Shown in pieces: positions 1 through 7,835 of a stretch of DNA of 13,222 nucleotides. The notes under the pieces were generated by a model that saw only the letters and a program-made list of their open reading frames with translations, did not search any database and was not told the origin of the DNA. Positions within the stretch are counted from its first letter, which is position 1; every line of letters begins with the position of its first letter. The position numbers and the translations under genes were made by a program. Location: positions 2,776-15,997 of the forward strand of contig JAKJAE010000028.1 in assembly GCA_022707665.1 (NCBI GenBank). The letters run 5' to 3'. The stretch is from Chloroflexota bacterium. GTDB taxonomy: Bacteria > Chloroflexota > Anaerolineae > B4-G1 > SLSP01.

Positions 1-218
1 GGGACGGCCGCCGGCTTCATCAGGCCCACCTTAAGGCCGTGCACATACCGACTAAGGCGTGCAACACCGTGCGAGGGAATGCCACGCGCATCGGCCGCAA
101 CCAGCACCTCAGCCGCGATCCACGCATCCTCTGACGGCAGTCCAAGCTCCTCAAACACCTGACAGCAGAACCCTTCCAATGACCGACGCGAAACACGTGT
201 CGCCGTGCACTCTTCCAT
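1..218 (-). CDS. LDH2-family malate/L-lactate dehydrogenase, N-terminal part (truncated by window edge)
   Basis: Reading the minus strand from an ATG at 218 gives 72 residues without a stop, running off the left edge. The segment AADARGIPSHGVARLSRYV (about residues 43-61) is the hallmark N-terminal motif of the Ldh_2 / malate, L-lactate and L-sulfolactate dehydrogenase family, which uses NAD(P) and is unrelated to the classical LDH/MDH fold. The histidine in the SHG triplet belongs to the family's conserved active-site region. A strong Shine-Dalgarno GGAGG (225-229 on the plus strand as CCTCC) lies about 6 nt before the ATG and decides the start. The family usually has about 330-360 residues, so roughly four fifths lies outside. 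The exact substrate (malate, lactate, ureidoglycolate, 2,3-diketo-gulonate and others) cannot be told from this part. It diverges from the CBS gene, sharing a 169-bp intergenic region. Confidence 0.85.
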   Translation of the reverse strand, partial: MEECTATRVSRRSLEGFCCQVFEELGLPSEDAWIAAEVLVAADARGIPSHGVARLSRYVHGLKVGLMKPAAV

Positions 219-249
219 CGTCTTCCTCCAGCGCCGCCGGCTGCGGCAG

Positions 250-277
250 TTGTCAAAGATACGAGCTATGCCATAAT
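250..277 (+). promoter_or_regulatory. Putative sigma70-type promoter for the CBS-ACT gene
   Basis: TTGTCA (250-255) and CATAAT (272-277) are separated by 16 bp, each matching the sigma70 consensus at 5 of 6 bases. The start of transcription would fall near 284, giving a leader of about 100 nt before the ATG at 388. It is the best plus-strand candidate in the divergent intergenic region. Confidence 0.5.
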
Positions 278-387
278 AGCATCGTTGGGCGCAGTGACCT
301 ATTTGAACCTGACGGGGTCAACGCGCGACGCGCCCAGCTCGGACAACCCAGCCATCAGATCACCAGCACGAGTTTGAGGAGACAGCA

Positions 388-1032
388 ATGCTAGTCAAGG
401 ACCGGATGACCCAGAATCCAGTAACCGTCTCTCCGGATACGCCAGTGTCCGAAGCGCTGAACCTAATGCGGCAGAAGAAAGTGCGACGAATGCCGGTCGT
501 GGACAGGCGGGGCCACCTCGTTGGCATCGTCGCGGAGAAGGATCTGCTCTATGCCTCGCCCTCTCCTGCGACAAGCCTCAATGTCTACGAGATCGGTTAT
601 CTCCTCTCGAAGCTGAAGGTAAAAGAGATCATGGCCAAGGATGTCGTCACCATCACGGAAGACGCACCCCTTGAGGAAGCTGCACGCATCATGGTTGACA
701 ACGCCGTCAGCGGCCTGCCCGTCGTCCGCGACAAAGCCGTAGTAGGCATCATCACCGAGACGGACATCTTCAAGATCCTGCTGGAGATGATGGGCGCGCG
801 CGATCTGGGCACCCGACTGACGATCCAGGTTCACGATCAGCCTGGAATGCTCAGTCGCATCGCTGGGGCGATTGCAAGTATAGGAGGCGACATCGTTGCC
901 CTCGGGACCTTCCGCGGCGAAGGACATGGCCATGGCCTGCTCGTGATCAAGGTGTGCTGTGTCGATCCAAAGCTGCTCGTCGAGACAATGCGGCAGCTAG
1001 ATATCGTAGTCCTTGACGTGCGCGAGTCCTGA
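388..1032 (+). CDS. CBS-CBS-ACT domain protein (AcuB-like)
   Basis: A 214-residue soluble protein with two CBS domains (about 3-56 and 79-132) followed by an ACT domain (about 144-212). Each CBS repeat starts with a V-(K)-(D/E)-(R/I)-M core (VKDRM at 3-7, VKEIM at 78-82) and ends with the typical G-I-(V/I)-(A/T)-E-(K/T)-D segment (GIVAEKD, GIITETD). CBS pairs bind adenine nucleotides and ACT domains usually bind amino acids or other small ligands, so the protein probably senses both. The same order occurs in AcuB of Bacillus, linked to acetoin use, but that role cannot be assumed here. The start is fixed by GAGGAG (about 376-381) at good spacing. It heads an apparent unit with the phosphoesterase and the amino-acid transporter, which fits a sensor of amino-acid status. 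Confidence 0.85.
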   Translation: MLVKDRMTQNPVTVSPDTPVSEALNLMRQKKVRRMPVVDRRGHLVGIVAEKDLLYASPSPATSLNVYEIGYLLSKLKVKEIMAKDVVTITEDAPLEEAARIMVDNAVSGLPVVRDKAVVGIITETDIFKILLEMMGARDLGTRLTIQVHDQPGMLSRIAGAIASIGGDIVALGTFRGEGHGHGLLVIKVCCVDPKLLVETMRQLDIVVLDVRES

Positions 1033-1073
1033 GCCCGACTGGGGCCACGGTTACGCCATCCATTGCTTGCACA

Positions 1074-1562
1074 ATGCGCATCGGCCTTGTTTCCGACACA
1101 CACAACGACCGACAGGCCGTCGGCCTGGCTTTGGCGCGTCTGAGGTCGGAAGGCATCGCAACGATTCTCCATGCAGGCGACGTCACCTCTTCCAGCACAC
1201 TCCGGCTATTTGAGGGGTTCGACGTCTGGATCGCCCGCGGCAATATGGATCACGACACCGGTCTCGTGACAACTGCGGGGGAGCTGTTTGGTTCTGGGCG
1301 CTTGAAGCAGCTTCACCAACTGGCGCTGGGTGGCGTTTCGATAGCCCTGGCTCACGATAGTAGCGCCGCAGAGATCCAGCGCTTGATTTCGGCTGGTCAG
1401 ACCGATTACGTCGTTGTGGGACACAGCCACAGGCGTCACGACCAGAAAGTCGGACATACGCGTGTCATCAACCCGGGAGCCCTCGGAAACGCACGCTGGG
1501 ATCGGCCATCATTCGCCATTCTCGACACAGGCCTCGGCGATTTGGCATCGATCGAGCTCTAG
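1074..1562 (+). CDS. YfcE/MJ0936-family metallophosphoesterase
   Basis: A 162-residue single-domain calcineurin-like phosphoesterase. All family metal ligands are visible: D8 and H10 in SDTH, D36 in HAGD, N57 in GNMD, H94 in AHD, and H117/H119 in GHSH. The closing NPGALGNAR segment (133-141) corresponds to the NPGS...PR motif of the YfcE/MJ0936 group. Members are dinuclear metal enzymes that hydrolyse phosphodiesters such as bis-pNPP in vitro; physiological substrates are mostly unknown. It has no signal peptide and should be cytoplasmic. The ATG follows the CBS gene stop by 41 nt and lacks a clear Shine-Dalgarno, so translation may depend partly on the upstream gene. Length is normal for the family. 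Confidence 0.85.
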   Translation: MRIGLVSDTHNDRQAVGLALARLRSEGIATILHAGDVTSSSTLRLFEGFDVWIARGNMDHDTGLVTTAGELFGSGRLKQLHQLALGGVSIALAHDSSAAEIQRLISAGQTDYVVVGHSHRRHDQKVGHTRVINPGALGNARWDRPSFAILDTGLGDLASIEL

Positions 1563-1598
1563 GCTGCCATGGCACACGACCAAAGGAGCTGACCCGAG

Positions 1599-2381
1599 AT
1601 GACAGATCAGACACCCGAAGCGCCAATCGTTCGTATCCGCGACCTGCACAAACGGTATGGCGACCTTGATGTCCTCAGGGGCGTATCGCTTGACGTTACC
1701 CGAGGTGAAGTCGTTGTCATCATTGGGCCAAGCGGCACGGGCAAGAGCACCCTCCTTCGCTGCATCAACCAACTCACACGCCCCGATTCGGGACGGGTGT
1801 GGCTCGACGGCGTTGAGGTGACGGCACCGGAGTGTAACCTCAATGAAGTGCGAGCTGAAGTCGGAATGGTGTTTCAGGATTTCAACCTTTTCAACCATCT
1901 GACCGCGATCAAGAACGTTGCTATCGGCCCGATCAGGGTGCTGCATATGGACCGTGCTCAAGCCCTGGAGCTGGCCAGATATGAGCTCGAGCGCGTCGGT
2001 CTTGCAGGCAAAGCGGATGCCTACCCCGGCCAATTGTCTGGCGGTCAGAAACAGCGGGTGGCGATTGCCCGGGCGTTGGCCATGAAACCGAAGGTCATGC
2101 TCTTCGACGAGCCAACCTCGGCTCTCGATCCTGAGCTGATCGGCGAGGTGCTTGAAGTCATGAAGAAGCTCGCCCAGGAGCACATGACCATGCTCGTCGT
2201 CACCCACGAAATGGGATTCGCCAGAGAAGTCGCCAACCGCATCGTGTTTATGGAAGGGGGCAACATCGTCGAAGAGGGCCCCCCTGCGCAACTCTTCTAC
2301 GCCGCACAGCATCCCCGGACGGCCGAGTTCCTGGGCAAGATCGCGGACCTGTACGGTGATGAGCAAGGCAGTAGCGGATGA
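1599..2381 (+). CDS. Polar amino-acid ABC transporter ATP-binding protein (GlnQ/HisP type)
   Basis: A 260-residue ABC ATPase of the polar amino-acid uptake (PAAT) family. It shows Walker A GPSGTGKS (43-50), Q-loop Q93 in VFQDFNLF, signature LSGGQKQR (146-153), Walker B VMLFDE (166-171), the D-loop SALD and the switch histidine H203 in VTHEMGFA. The FQDFNLFNHLTAIKNV and VTHEMGFAREVA stretches are characteristic of the GlnQ/HisP/ArtP subgroup. It energises import of an amino acid from the cytoplasmic face. AAGGAG about 10 nt before the ATG supports the start. The gene overlaps the permease by 23 bp, indicating coupled translation. The specific amino acid cannot be deduced. Confidence 0.92.
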   Translation: MTDQTPEAPIVRIRDLHKRYGDLDVLRGVSLDVTRGEVVVIIGPSGTGKSTLLRCINQLTRPDSGRVWLDGVEVTAPECNLNEVRAEVGMVFQDFNLFNHLTAIKNVAIGPIRVLHMDRAQALELARYELERVGLAGKADAYPGQLSGGQKQRVAIARALAMKPKVMLFDEPTSALDPELIGEVLEVMKKLAQEHMTMLVVTHEMGFAREVANRIVFMEGGNIVEEGPPAQLFYAAQHPRTAEFLGKIADLYGDEQGSSG

Positions 2382-3141
2382 TCAACCATCGCTGTACTCC
2401 GGGGGGCTGCCTCCAGTGATACCGAACCTGGTCGAGTTCTGGGAGATGATCTGGCCGAACCTGGGTCGCGGGCTGATCGTAACGCTCAAGTTGAGCGCCG
2501 GAGCGCTGTTGATCGGCTTGCTGATTGGGCTTCCCACCTCTCTGTTGCGCGTCTACGGCACGAGGGGGATGCGCGCCGCAGCTACCGCCTTCGTGGACAT
2601 CATCCGGGGCACGCCGCAACTGGTGCAGCTCTTCTTCATCTACTATGGCCTGGCTGACGCGGGGCTCAATGCCATTCTGGTCAACCTCGGGTTCCCCAAC
2701 GGCTTCCTGGTTCTCGAGCCGATGGTTGCAGCCTATGTCGCCTTGGGCGTTAACAGCGGTGCCTACCAGGCTGAGTACTTCCGCGGAGCGATCCAGGCCG
2801 TCGGATCTGGCCAGTTGACCGCAGCCCGCGCCCTCGGTATGACACGCCTTCAGGCCATCCTGCACATCGTACTGCCGCAGGCCCTACGCCTTGCTGTTGC
2901 CCCTTGGTCGAACGAAGCGGCCTATATGGTCAAGTACACTTCGGTAGTCTCACTCATTGCTGTGTCAGATCTCTTTGGGGAGGCCCGAAGGATCATGAGT
3001 CGACACTACAATCAGATGCTCATGTTGCCACTTGTCGGACTGGTGTATCTTGCGATCGTCCTGCTGATCACTTGGCTTATGCAACACGTCGAGAAACGTG
3101 TTGCGATCCCGGGAGTCGAGGTGGAGGCGCAACGCGCCTGA
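2359..3141 (+). CDS. Polar amino-acid ABC transporter permease (GlnP/HisM type)
   Basis: A 260-residue inner-membrane permease. DIIRGTPQLVQLFFIYYGL (about 75-93) is a hallmark of the His/Glu/Gln/Arg/opine permease family, and the EAA loop that contacts the ATPase is seen in EYFRGAIQAVGSGQLTAARA and the following ALGMTR. About five hydrophobic segments are visible, beginning with the one after GRGLIVTLKL and ending near LVYLAIVLLITWLMQ. The ATG at 2359 is chosen; a GTG directly before it (2356) is an equally possible start adding one residue. No Shine-Dalgarno is obvious, as expected for a start buried in the 3' end of the ATPase gene. The permease may act as a homodimer. No substrate-binding protein gene is found in the window, so it is either outside or encoded at another locus. 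Confidence 0.9.
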   Translation: MSKAVADDQPSLYSGGLPPVIPNLVEFWEMIWPNLGRGLIVTLKLSAGALLIGLLIGLPTSLLRVYGTRGMRAAATAFVDIIRGTPQLVQLFFIYYGLADAGLNAILVNLGFPNGFLVLEPMVAAYVALGVNSGAYQAEYFRGAIQAVGSGQLTAARALGMTRLQAILHIVLPQALRLAVAPWSNEAAYMVKYTSVVSLIAVSDLFGEARRIMSRHYNQMLMLPLVGLVYLAIVLLITWLMQHVEKRVAIPGVEVEAQRA

Positions 3142-3235
3142 TGGTGCCACATGCTCATTGTGCAGCAACCGGGAATGTAATCAGAGCCCGACAGATCGCA
3201 GTCTGTGCAGTCCCGTCAGAAGCCGGACCTGCTGC

Positions 3236-4951
3236 GTGAACCCTCAACAGCACCGTCCAACCAAACTGGCCGCTCATCTGTACCTTCTGGTAGGAATAGG
3301 TGTGCTCATCGTTACGAGCCAACCTCAGGTGAGTACACCGCTCCGCTATGCAATCGGCATCGCCGTCGAGTTGGGACTCGTCTCCTTGGTGCTGATCTTC
3401 GCGCGCCTCGAGCATCTGTCTGTGGGCGAGATGCTCAGGCTTCGGCCTCCTGAGCCACGTACAATCTGGCTTGCACTGGCAGCAGTGCCAGGATTGTGGA
3501 TCGCTGGCGTGACGCTCAATCTGCTATCGGCTTTGGTCCTGGGCTATACGACGTCTGTCTCGCCAGCTCAGTATCCGGCAGACGGTTGGCAGGCGGCACT
3601 GCTGACGGTCACCACGGTGCTGGTCGCCCCGATCTGTGAAGAGCTGATGTTCCGTGGCTACATCCAGCGCGCCCACGAGGTACCCAGGCCGTGGCTAGGC
3701 ATCTTGGTCGGGGGCGTCCTCTTTGCGGTGTACCACTTACGTTTCCAGGGGTTCTTTGGGCTGGTGCCCGTGGCACTGGCGCTGGGGTTCATAGCCTGGC
3801 GAACAGGATCGATCGTTCCGGCAATGGCCGTCCACGCGGGGTTCAACGCGATCGCCACGTTGCTGCTCATCGGTACAAGCTTTCTCCCCGCACGGGGAGT
3901 GGGCGCCATCGGGGGAATGCTGCTCTGCCTCGGTGCCCTGACAACGCCCCTTTCAGTCCTCGCGCTCTGGTTGCTTTGGCGAACACCCGAACCCGACACG
4001 ATTGCAGCAGGCGACACGGTGCCGCCACACGGCGCCGTCCGATGGGGTTGGGCTATACCGGCGCTTGTGCTGGTCGGAGTGTTTGGCTATGCAGCCATCA
4101 GTGAAGTCGTTCTCAACCGATACCCGGAGAGGATACTGAACAACCACCTCGCCCTGTCCACCGGCAGTACCTGGACAGGTACAACCACCTGGCGCTATAG
4201 CATCCAGGATCGGTTGGGCCGGGAGCGAGGTGAGGCAGTCTGCACGCGAACAGCATGGCGTTCGCCAGCCGAGGTGACGTTCACCTGCGAAGCAGGCCAT
4301 ATGGGTTTTGACCTGCCCGGAGAGCTCCCTGGACCCTTTGGTGACCTTGACTGGAAGCCGATGCAGTGGCCAGGAGGCCTGGCTGAGCTTCTGGGTGGCG
4401 CACTGGCGTCCGAGCCCACAACGTGGTCACTGATTGCCCGGTGGTCGCAGCCGGACCTGCAGCTGAGTAGTCTATTACTACACGAAGTACGGGGCGAGGA
4501 GAACTACCACCTGGCGTACCCACAGCCCGTAAGCGCCGCATTTGTGGGCGACTGCACTGAGGGCACAGGAACCGTGAAAGCGTGGTCGGCCTCCATCGCG
4601 CCGTCTGACTACCTCCTGGCATCCAGGGAATGGGCCTGGAGAATGAGTGGACTGCCCTTCCAGATACCATACGGCGCGCACCCAACCTTCGTCTATGCGG
4701 ACCAGAGTAGCCAGTCGCTAACAACCAGCTCGTTCCTGCACGTTGTGGGCGGCGAGCCGGTCTGGACACCAGCGGGAAACTACGTAACATGGCGAGTGAA
4801 CCTGACGTGGGACGACGGATCAGGGTCTGAGCGAATGGAGTCAGCCTGGTTCGACACAGAGGAGCCCCACACCCTGATACGCTACGACGATGGATCGGTC
4901 AGCTATGTCCTGACCGATACCCAGACTGAGCGGCAACAGACGATCGAGTAA
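3236..4951 (+). CDS. CPBP-family (CAAX protease-like) membrane protein with large C-terminal domain
   Basis: About 571 residues from a GTG start. Residues 1-290 are strongly hydrophobic, with around eight membrane segments, and carry the CPBP/Abi glutamic-protease motifs: EELMFR (E135, E136, R140), F163xxxH167 and H200xxxN204. This family contains CAAX-type proteases and bacteriocin-immunity-like proteins. Residues about 291-571 form a soluble, Trp- and Thr-rich beta-looking segment after the last membrane helix (about 270-290) that I do not recognise; it contains three cysteines. Usual CPBP proteins have 200-300 residues, so the C-terminal half is an addition. The open frame extends back to 3098 but that part is antisense-like shadow of the permease 3' end; the GTG at 3236 is the first plausible start after 3141 and has only a weak ribosome site, so the exact start is uncertain. 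The stop lies 3 nt before the TfoX-like gene. Confidence 0.75.
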   Translation: MNPQQHRPTKLAAHLYLLVGIGVLIVTSQPQVSTPLRYAIGIAVELGLVSLVLIFARLEHLSVGEMLRLRPPEPRTIWLALAAVPGLWIAGVTLNLLSALVLGYTTSVSPAQYPADGWQAALLTVTTVLVAPICEELMFRGYIQRAHEVPRPWLGILVGGVLFAVYHLRFQGFFGLVPVALALGFIAWRTGSIVPAMAVHAGFNAIATLLLIGTSFLPARGVGAIGGMLLCLGALTTPLSVLALWLLWRTPEPDTIAAGDTVPPHGAVRWGWAIPALVLVGVFGYAAISEVVLNRYPERILNNHLALSTGSTWTGTTTWRYSIQDRLGRERGEAVCTRTAWRSPAEVTFTCEAGHMGFDLPGELPGPFGDLDWKPMQWPGGLAELLGGALASEPTTWSLIARWSQPDLQLSSLLLHEVRGEENYHLAYPQPVSAAFVGDCTEGTGTVKAWSASIAPSDYLLASREWAWRMSGLPFQIPYGAHPTFVYADQSSQSLTTSSFLHVVGGEPVWTPAGNYVTWRVNLTWDDGSGSERMESAWFDTEEPHTLIRYDDGSVSYVLTDTQTERQQTIE

Positions 4952-4954
4952 GCC

Positions 4955-5293
4955 ATGATCTACTACTCGGAGCCCGAAGCAAGCGAGCTGCGCCAGCGCA
5001 TCGAGTCGCACGTGCTGGACTGGCCTAACGTCACGACTCGCAGGATGTTCGGATGTCCAGCCTATCTCGTCGATGGCAAGCTGTTCGCCTTCCTGGTCAC
5101 CGATGGTGTTGTCATCACCCAAATCCGGAAACGCGACCGCGAGGAGATGGGCAAGATCTACAGCACCGAGGCATTCCGGGCGGGCGAACGCGAGATCGGT
5201 CGCTGGCTGACCATACGCATCGACGACCTGGACCGCATCGAGCGTGTGCTCCTTATGGTGCGGAAGAGCTACGATACGGTCAGAGCTTATTGA
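4955..5293 (+). CDS. TfoX N-terminal domain protein
   Basis: A 112-residue cytoplasmic protein. The pattern VTTRRMFGCPAYLVDGKLFA (about 26-45) matches the conserved core of the TfoX N-terminal domain family (RRMFG...YxxGKxFA). TfoX of gamma-proteobacteria is a competence regulator, but stand-alone TfoX-N proteins of about 100-120 residues are widespread in other bacteria and mostly uncharacterised, so no competence role is claimed. The ATG lies 3 nt after the stop of the CPBP gene, implying a shared message. The 3' end overlaps the end of the convergent histidine kinase gene by 7 bp, leaving no room for a dedicated terminator. Confidence 0.75.
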   Translation: MIYYSEPEASELRQRIESHVLDWPNVTTRRMFGCPAYLVDGKLFAFLVTDGVVITQIRKRDREEMGKIYSTEAFRAGEREIGRWLTIRIDDLDRIERVLLMVRKSYDTVRAY

Positions 5294-7656
5294 GGTGCTA
5301 GCAGAGGATCCGCGCCGTCCGACCCCGCCAGTGGCAAGAGCAGCGAGAAAGTACTTCCTTCACCGACGACAGTATCGACCCAGATCCGGCCCCCGTGTGC
5401 CTCAACCACCAGTTTGCAGAACGGCAAGCCCAGCCCGGTTCCACGCCGCCGGCCCTGAACGCTTGGGATCTGCTGGAACTTCTCGAAGAGCCGTGGCAGC
5501 GCCTCCTGAGGGATGCCCGGCCCGGTGTCGCGAACCGACAGCAACAGACGGGGTTCAGGGGCACGCGCAGCCACGGCCGCGGCTAGCGTCACAACGCCGC
5601 CATCCGGCGTGAACTTCAGGGCGTTATCTACCAGGTTCGATAGAACCCGCAGGACCAGCGACCTATCCGCGCAAAGATCGGGCAGGTTCGGCTCAAACTG
5701 CACTCGCAGGTCGATGTGATCCGATGTAGCTACCGGCAAGTAGCGCGCGACAATCTCGTTCATCAGATCGCGAACCGGAATGGACTCGAGCGACATGGGC
5801 AGTTGGCCCAGCTCAAGTTGGCCGATGTCGAGCAGCTCATCAATCAGACCAAGAACGCGCTCGCTCCCCCGCTGAGCAATGCCCAGAAGCCTCTGCTCCT
5901 GGTCGCCATCCGCGCCAGTCTCCTGCAACAGGGAGAGACTCGCCTGGACCAGAGACATCGGTGATCGCAGGTCGTGAACCAGCATTCCGGTGAGATCCAC
6001 GCGGAGTTTGTCGAGCTCCACTTGCTCCGTAAGGTCACGAAAGATCAGCAGCCAGCCCGTTACCGTGCCTTCGGACTCATGTACCGGTGTCAAGGTCCTG
6101 CTGATATGCCTTCCGGATGGGCTCAACGTAACGACCGCCTCGATCTGGTTGACCTCTCTCGCTAATAGGCGTGCACAGTCCTCCCGAAGACGGTCCATCC
6201 CATAACCAATTCGGGTGGCAAGCGACTCGCCGTCTGCGTGGAGCAAGTCGATCGGATACCTCACGAGATCCAACTGGGCAACACCCACGAAATCGGCCAG
6301 CGCCCGGTTGACGGCCAAGACGCGCAACTCCTGATCCAGCAACAGCACACCATCCTGCGTGGTACGCAAGACCGAATCCAGTTCTTGCACACGTCGCGCC
6401 AACGCCTCGTCGGTCCGCGCGTAGAGGCGCGCGTTCTGGATAGCAATGGCTGCCTGAGCCCCGATTGTCTGCAGAATACCCAGGTGCGAACGGTCATAGT
6501 TGCCAGGCGTCTCAAAGGACTGGACAGCCATCATACCGAGCACCTCTTCACCCGCGGCAATAGGTACGCCGAGCCAGCACGCCGCATCCCGACCCAACAG
6601 CTCGAGCCCTAACGCGGAAACGCGGTCCGAGACGTCCCGCGAGATGAGCAGGGGTTCGCCAGTCTGGATTACGTACTCCGTGAGCCCGTGCCGCGCGCGG
6701 CGTGCGGATGGCGGCTTTCTCTGGCCATCCTCTATGCGCAAGACAAAGGACACCTCGTCCAGGTCGGGATCATAGAGGGCCACGTAGAACGCCGGCGCCG
6801 GCATCAACTCGGCAACCTGGGCATAGATGGCATTGAGGACCGTGTCGACGTCGAGACTGGCGCTGAGAGCCTGGCCAACGGCCTGAAGGCCATCAAGCTC
6901 CTTGACACGGCGCTCAAGACGTTCGCTCGTAACGGCAAGCGAATGACTGATCAGGGACGCCGTCAAGAATCCAAGGAGATAGAGCAGGAGATAACCCATC
7001 CCAAGCCGCGTCGCGACCAATGCGGCCAGGGGCGAGAAGACCATCGGCAGCCCCTCATAGAGGAGGATCTTGGGCAGCGAGTGCTTGAACGCCTTCAGAG
7101 CGCCGGAGCCTCGAGTAGCAAAGTACCCCCAGGCCAGAAGGTAGTTGATGCCAAGATACGTGATGCCAGCCAGGGCCAATCGCGCCACATCGGGGAGATA
7201 GGCATAGGATAAGGGCAGAACACCGCCCACCCAGATGAACACCTGCCCCGCGGCCAGGATCCCCAGCGTATGCATCGCCATGTTGAGGGCGGTCACCTCG
7301 ACAAGGGCTGTCCCCCGGGGTTCCTGGAGCTCTGGATTCCGCTGCCCTCGCCAGTACCGCACCGCTGCGTGGCCGAGTGATCCCAGGACCACAGCCCAAC
7401 CCGCCGGCACAGGTCCCAGCACCAGGAGAGCAGATGCAGCCATCATAGGCATGAGGGAAACAACAGCGCCAGCCGCAGGCACACACCAGACATTGGCCAG
7501 CGCAATGACAGCGCCAAACGCGAGAGCAAGGTAAATGTCGGGCAATCCCAACGCCCGGGCAACCGTCGACATAAGCAGCACCACGATGGCGACGGCGCCC
7601 AACAATAGGGAGAGCCGGTAGCGAACTGAGCGCGCCAAGGAATCTACTCTTATCAC
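5287..7656 (-). CDS. Membrane sensor histidine kinase with GAF and PAS domains
   Basis: A 789-residue kinase. Residues 1-240 hold about six to seven membrane segments of a type I cannot name, then a GAF domain (about 262-412), a PAS domain (about 425-545), a HisKA domain with the phospho-acceptor H561 in LVHDLRSP, and a HATPase_c domain with N box LVDNALKF (N678), G1 DTGPGIP (710-716), F box FEKF (724-727) and G2 GTGLGL (739-744). It should autophosphorylate in response to a membrane, ligand or redox signal and pass phosphate to a response regulator; none is encoded in the window, so it is an orphan here. The start is GTG at 7656; no Shine-Dalgarno precedes it, and the promoter candidate lies so close that the leader would be only about 9 nt. 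No terminator separates its 3' end from the convergent TfoX gene. Confidence 0.92.
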   Translation of the reverse strand: MIRVDSLARSVRYRLSLLLGAVAIVVLLMSTVARALGLPDIYLALAFGAVIALANVWCVPAAGAVVSLMPMMAASALLVLGPVPAGWAVVLGSLGHAAVRYWRGQRNPELQEPRGTALVEVTALNMAMHTLGILAAGQVFIWVGGVLPLSYAYLPDVARLALAGITYLGINYLLAWGYFATRGSGALKAFKHSLPKILLYEGLPMVFSPLAALVATRLGMGYLLLYLLGFLTASLISHSLAVTSERLERRVKELDGLQAVGQALSASLDVDTVLNAIYAQVAELMPAPAFYVALYDPDLDEVSFVLRIEDGQRKPPSARRARHGLTEYVIQTGEPLLISRDVSDRVSALGLELLGRDAACWLGVPIAAGEEVLGMMAVQSFETPGNYDRSHLGILQTIGAQAAIAIQNARLYARTDEALARRVQELDSVLRTTQDGVLLLDQELRVLAVNRALADFVGVAQLDLVRYPIDLLHADGESLATRIGYGMDRLREDCARLLAREVNQIEAVVTLSPSGRHISRTLTPVHESEGTVTGWLLIFRDLTEQVELDKLRVDLTGMLVHDLRSPMSLVQASLSLLQETGADGDQEQRLLGIAQRGSERVLGLIDELLDIGQLELGQLPMSLESIPVRDLMNEIVARYLPVATSDHIDLRVQFEPNLPDLCADRSLVLRVLSNLVDNALKFTPDGGVVTLAAAVAARAPEPRLLLSVRDTGPGIPQEALPRLFEKFQQIPSVQGRRRGTGLGLPFCKLVVEAHGGRIWVDTVVGEGSTFSLLLPLAGSDGADPLLAPQ

Positions 7657-7671
7657 AGGATGATGCTCACC

Positions 7672-7677
7672 ATTATA
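7672..7677 (-). promoter_or_regulatory. Putative -10 element for the histidine kinase gene
   Basis: The minus strand reads a perfect TATAAT at 7677-7672. The -35 candidate TTGGGC (7701-7696, 18-bp spacing) is poor. Initiation would be near 7665, only about 9 nt before the GTG at 7656, pointing to a very short leader. Confidence 0.45.
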
Positions 7678-7707
7678 CTACAAGGAAGGCCAATGGCCCA
7701 ACCCAGG

Positions 7708-7769
7708 GTTGGCTGAATGTGCTGCCGGCTTTGCTACAGGCAGTGCCCAGGTGTAGAATCTCAGCCAAC
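7708..7769. repeat. 9-bp inverted repeat flanking the GH127 promoter
   Basis: GTTGGCTGA (7708-7716) and its exact reverse complement TCAGCCAAC (7761-7769) enclose the -35 and -10 boxes of the GH127 promoter. The arm centres are 53 bp apart, close to five helical turns. A further copy of the right arm, matching over 13 bp, occurs inside the GH127 coding region at 8149-8161. The pattern may be regulator sites; no regulator can be assigned. Confidence 0.45.
7731..7759 (+). promoter_or_regulatory. Putative sigma70-type promoter of the GH127 gene
   Basis: TTGCTA (7731-7736), 17-bp spacer, TAGAAT (7754-7759): four and five matches to the consensus boxes at ideal spacing. Transcription would start near 7766, leaving a leader of about 70 nt. 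Confidence 0.55.
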
Positions 7770-7835
7770 TGCGGCGCAACCCGGGGTAACGAGAAGTGCC
7801 ACAGGCCTTGATCCCGTACTGACAAGGAGTCCGAT

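Noticed and set aside
251..256. Perfect TTGACA on the minus strand upstream of the LDH2-family gene
   Set aside because: No -10-like hexamer lies 15-19 bp downstream on that strand; the downstream sequence is GC-rich.
1509..2366. 285-codon minus-strand frame opposite the ABC ATPase
   Set aside because: The plus strand encodes a complete ABC ATPase with every motif; the long antisense frame is a codon-bias artefact.
3190..3205. Small hairpin ACAGA/TCTGT in the gap before the CPBP gene
   Set aside because: Five base pairs with no T run; too weak to call a terminator or regulator.
3098..3235. Longer N-terminus of the CPBP protein beginning inside the permease gene
   Set aside because: The extension translates the permease 3' end in another frame, is Arg/Cys/Ser rich, and CPBP proteins begin close to the first membrane helix.
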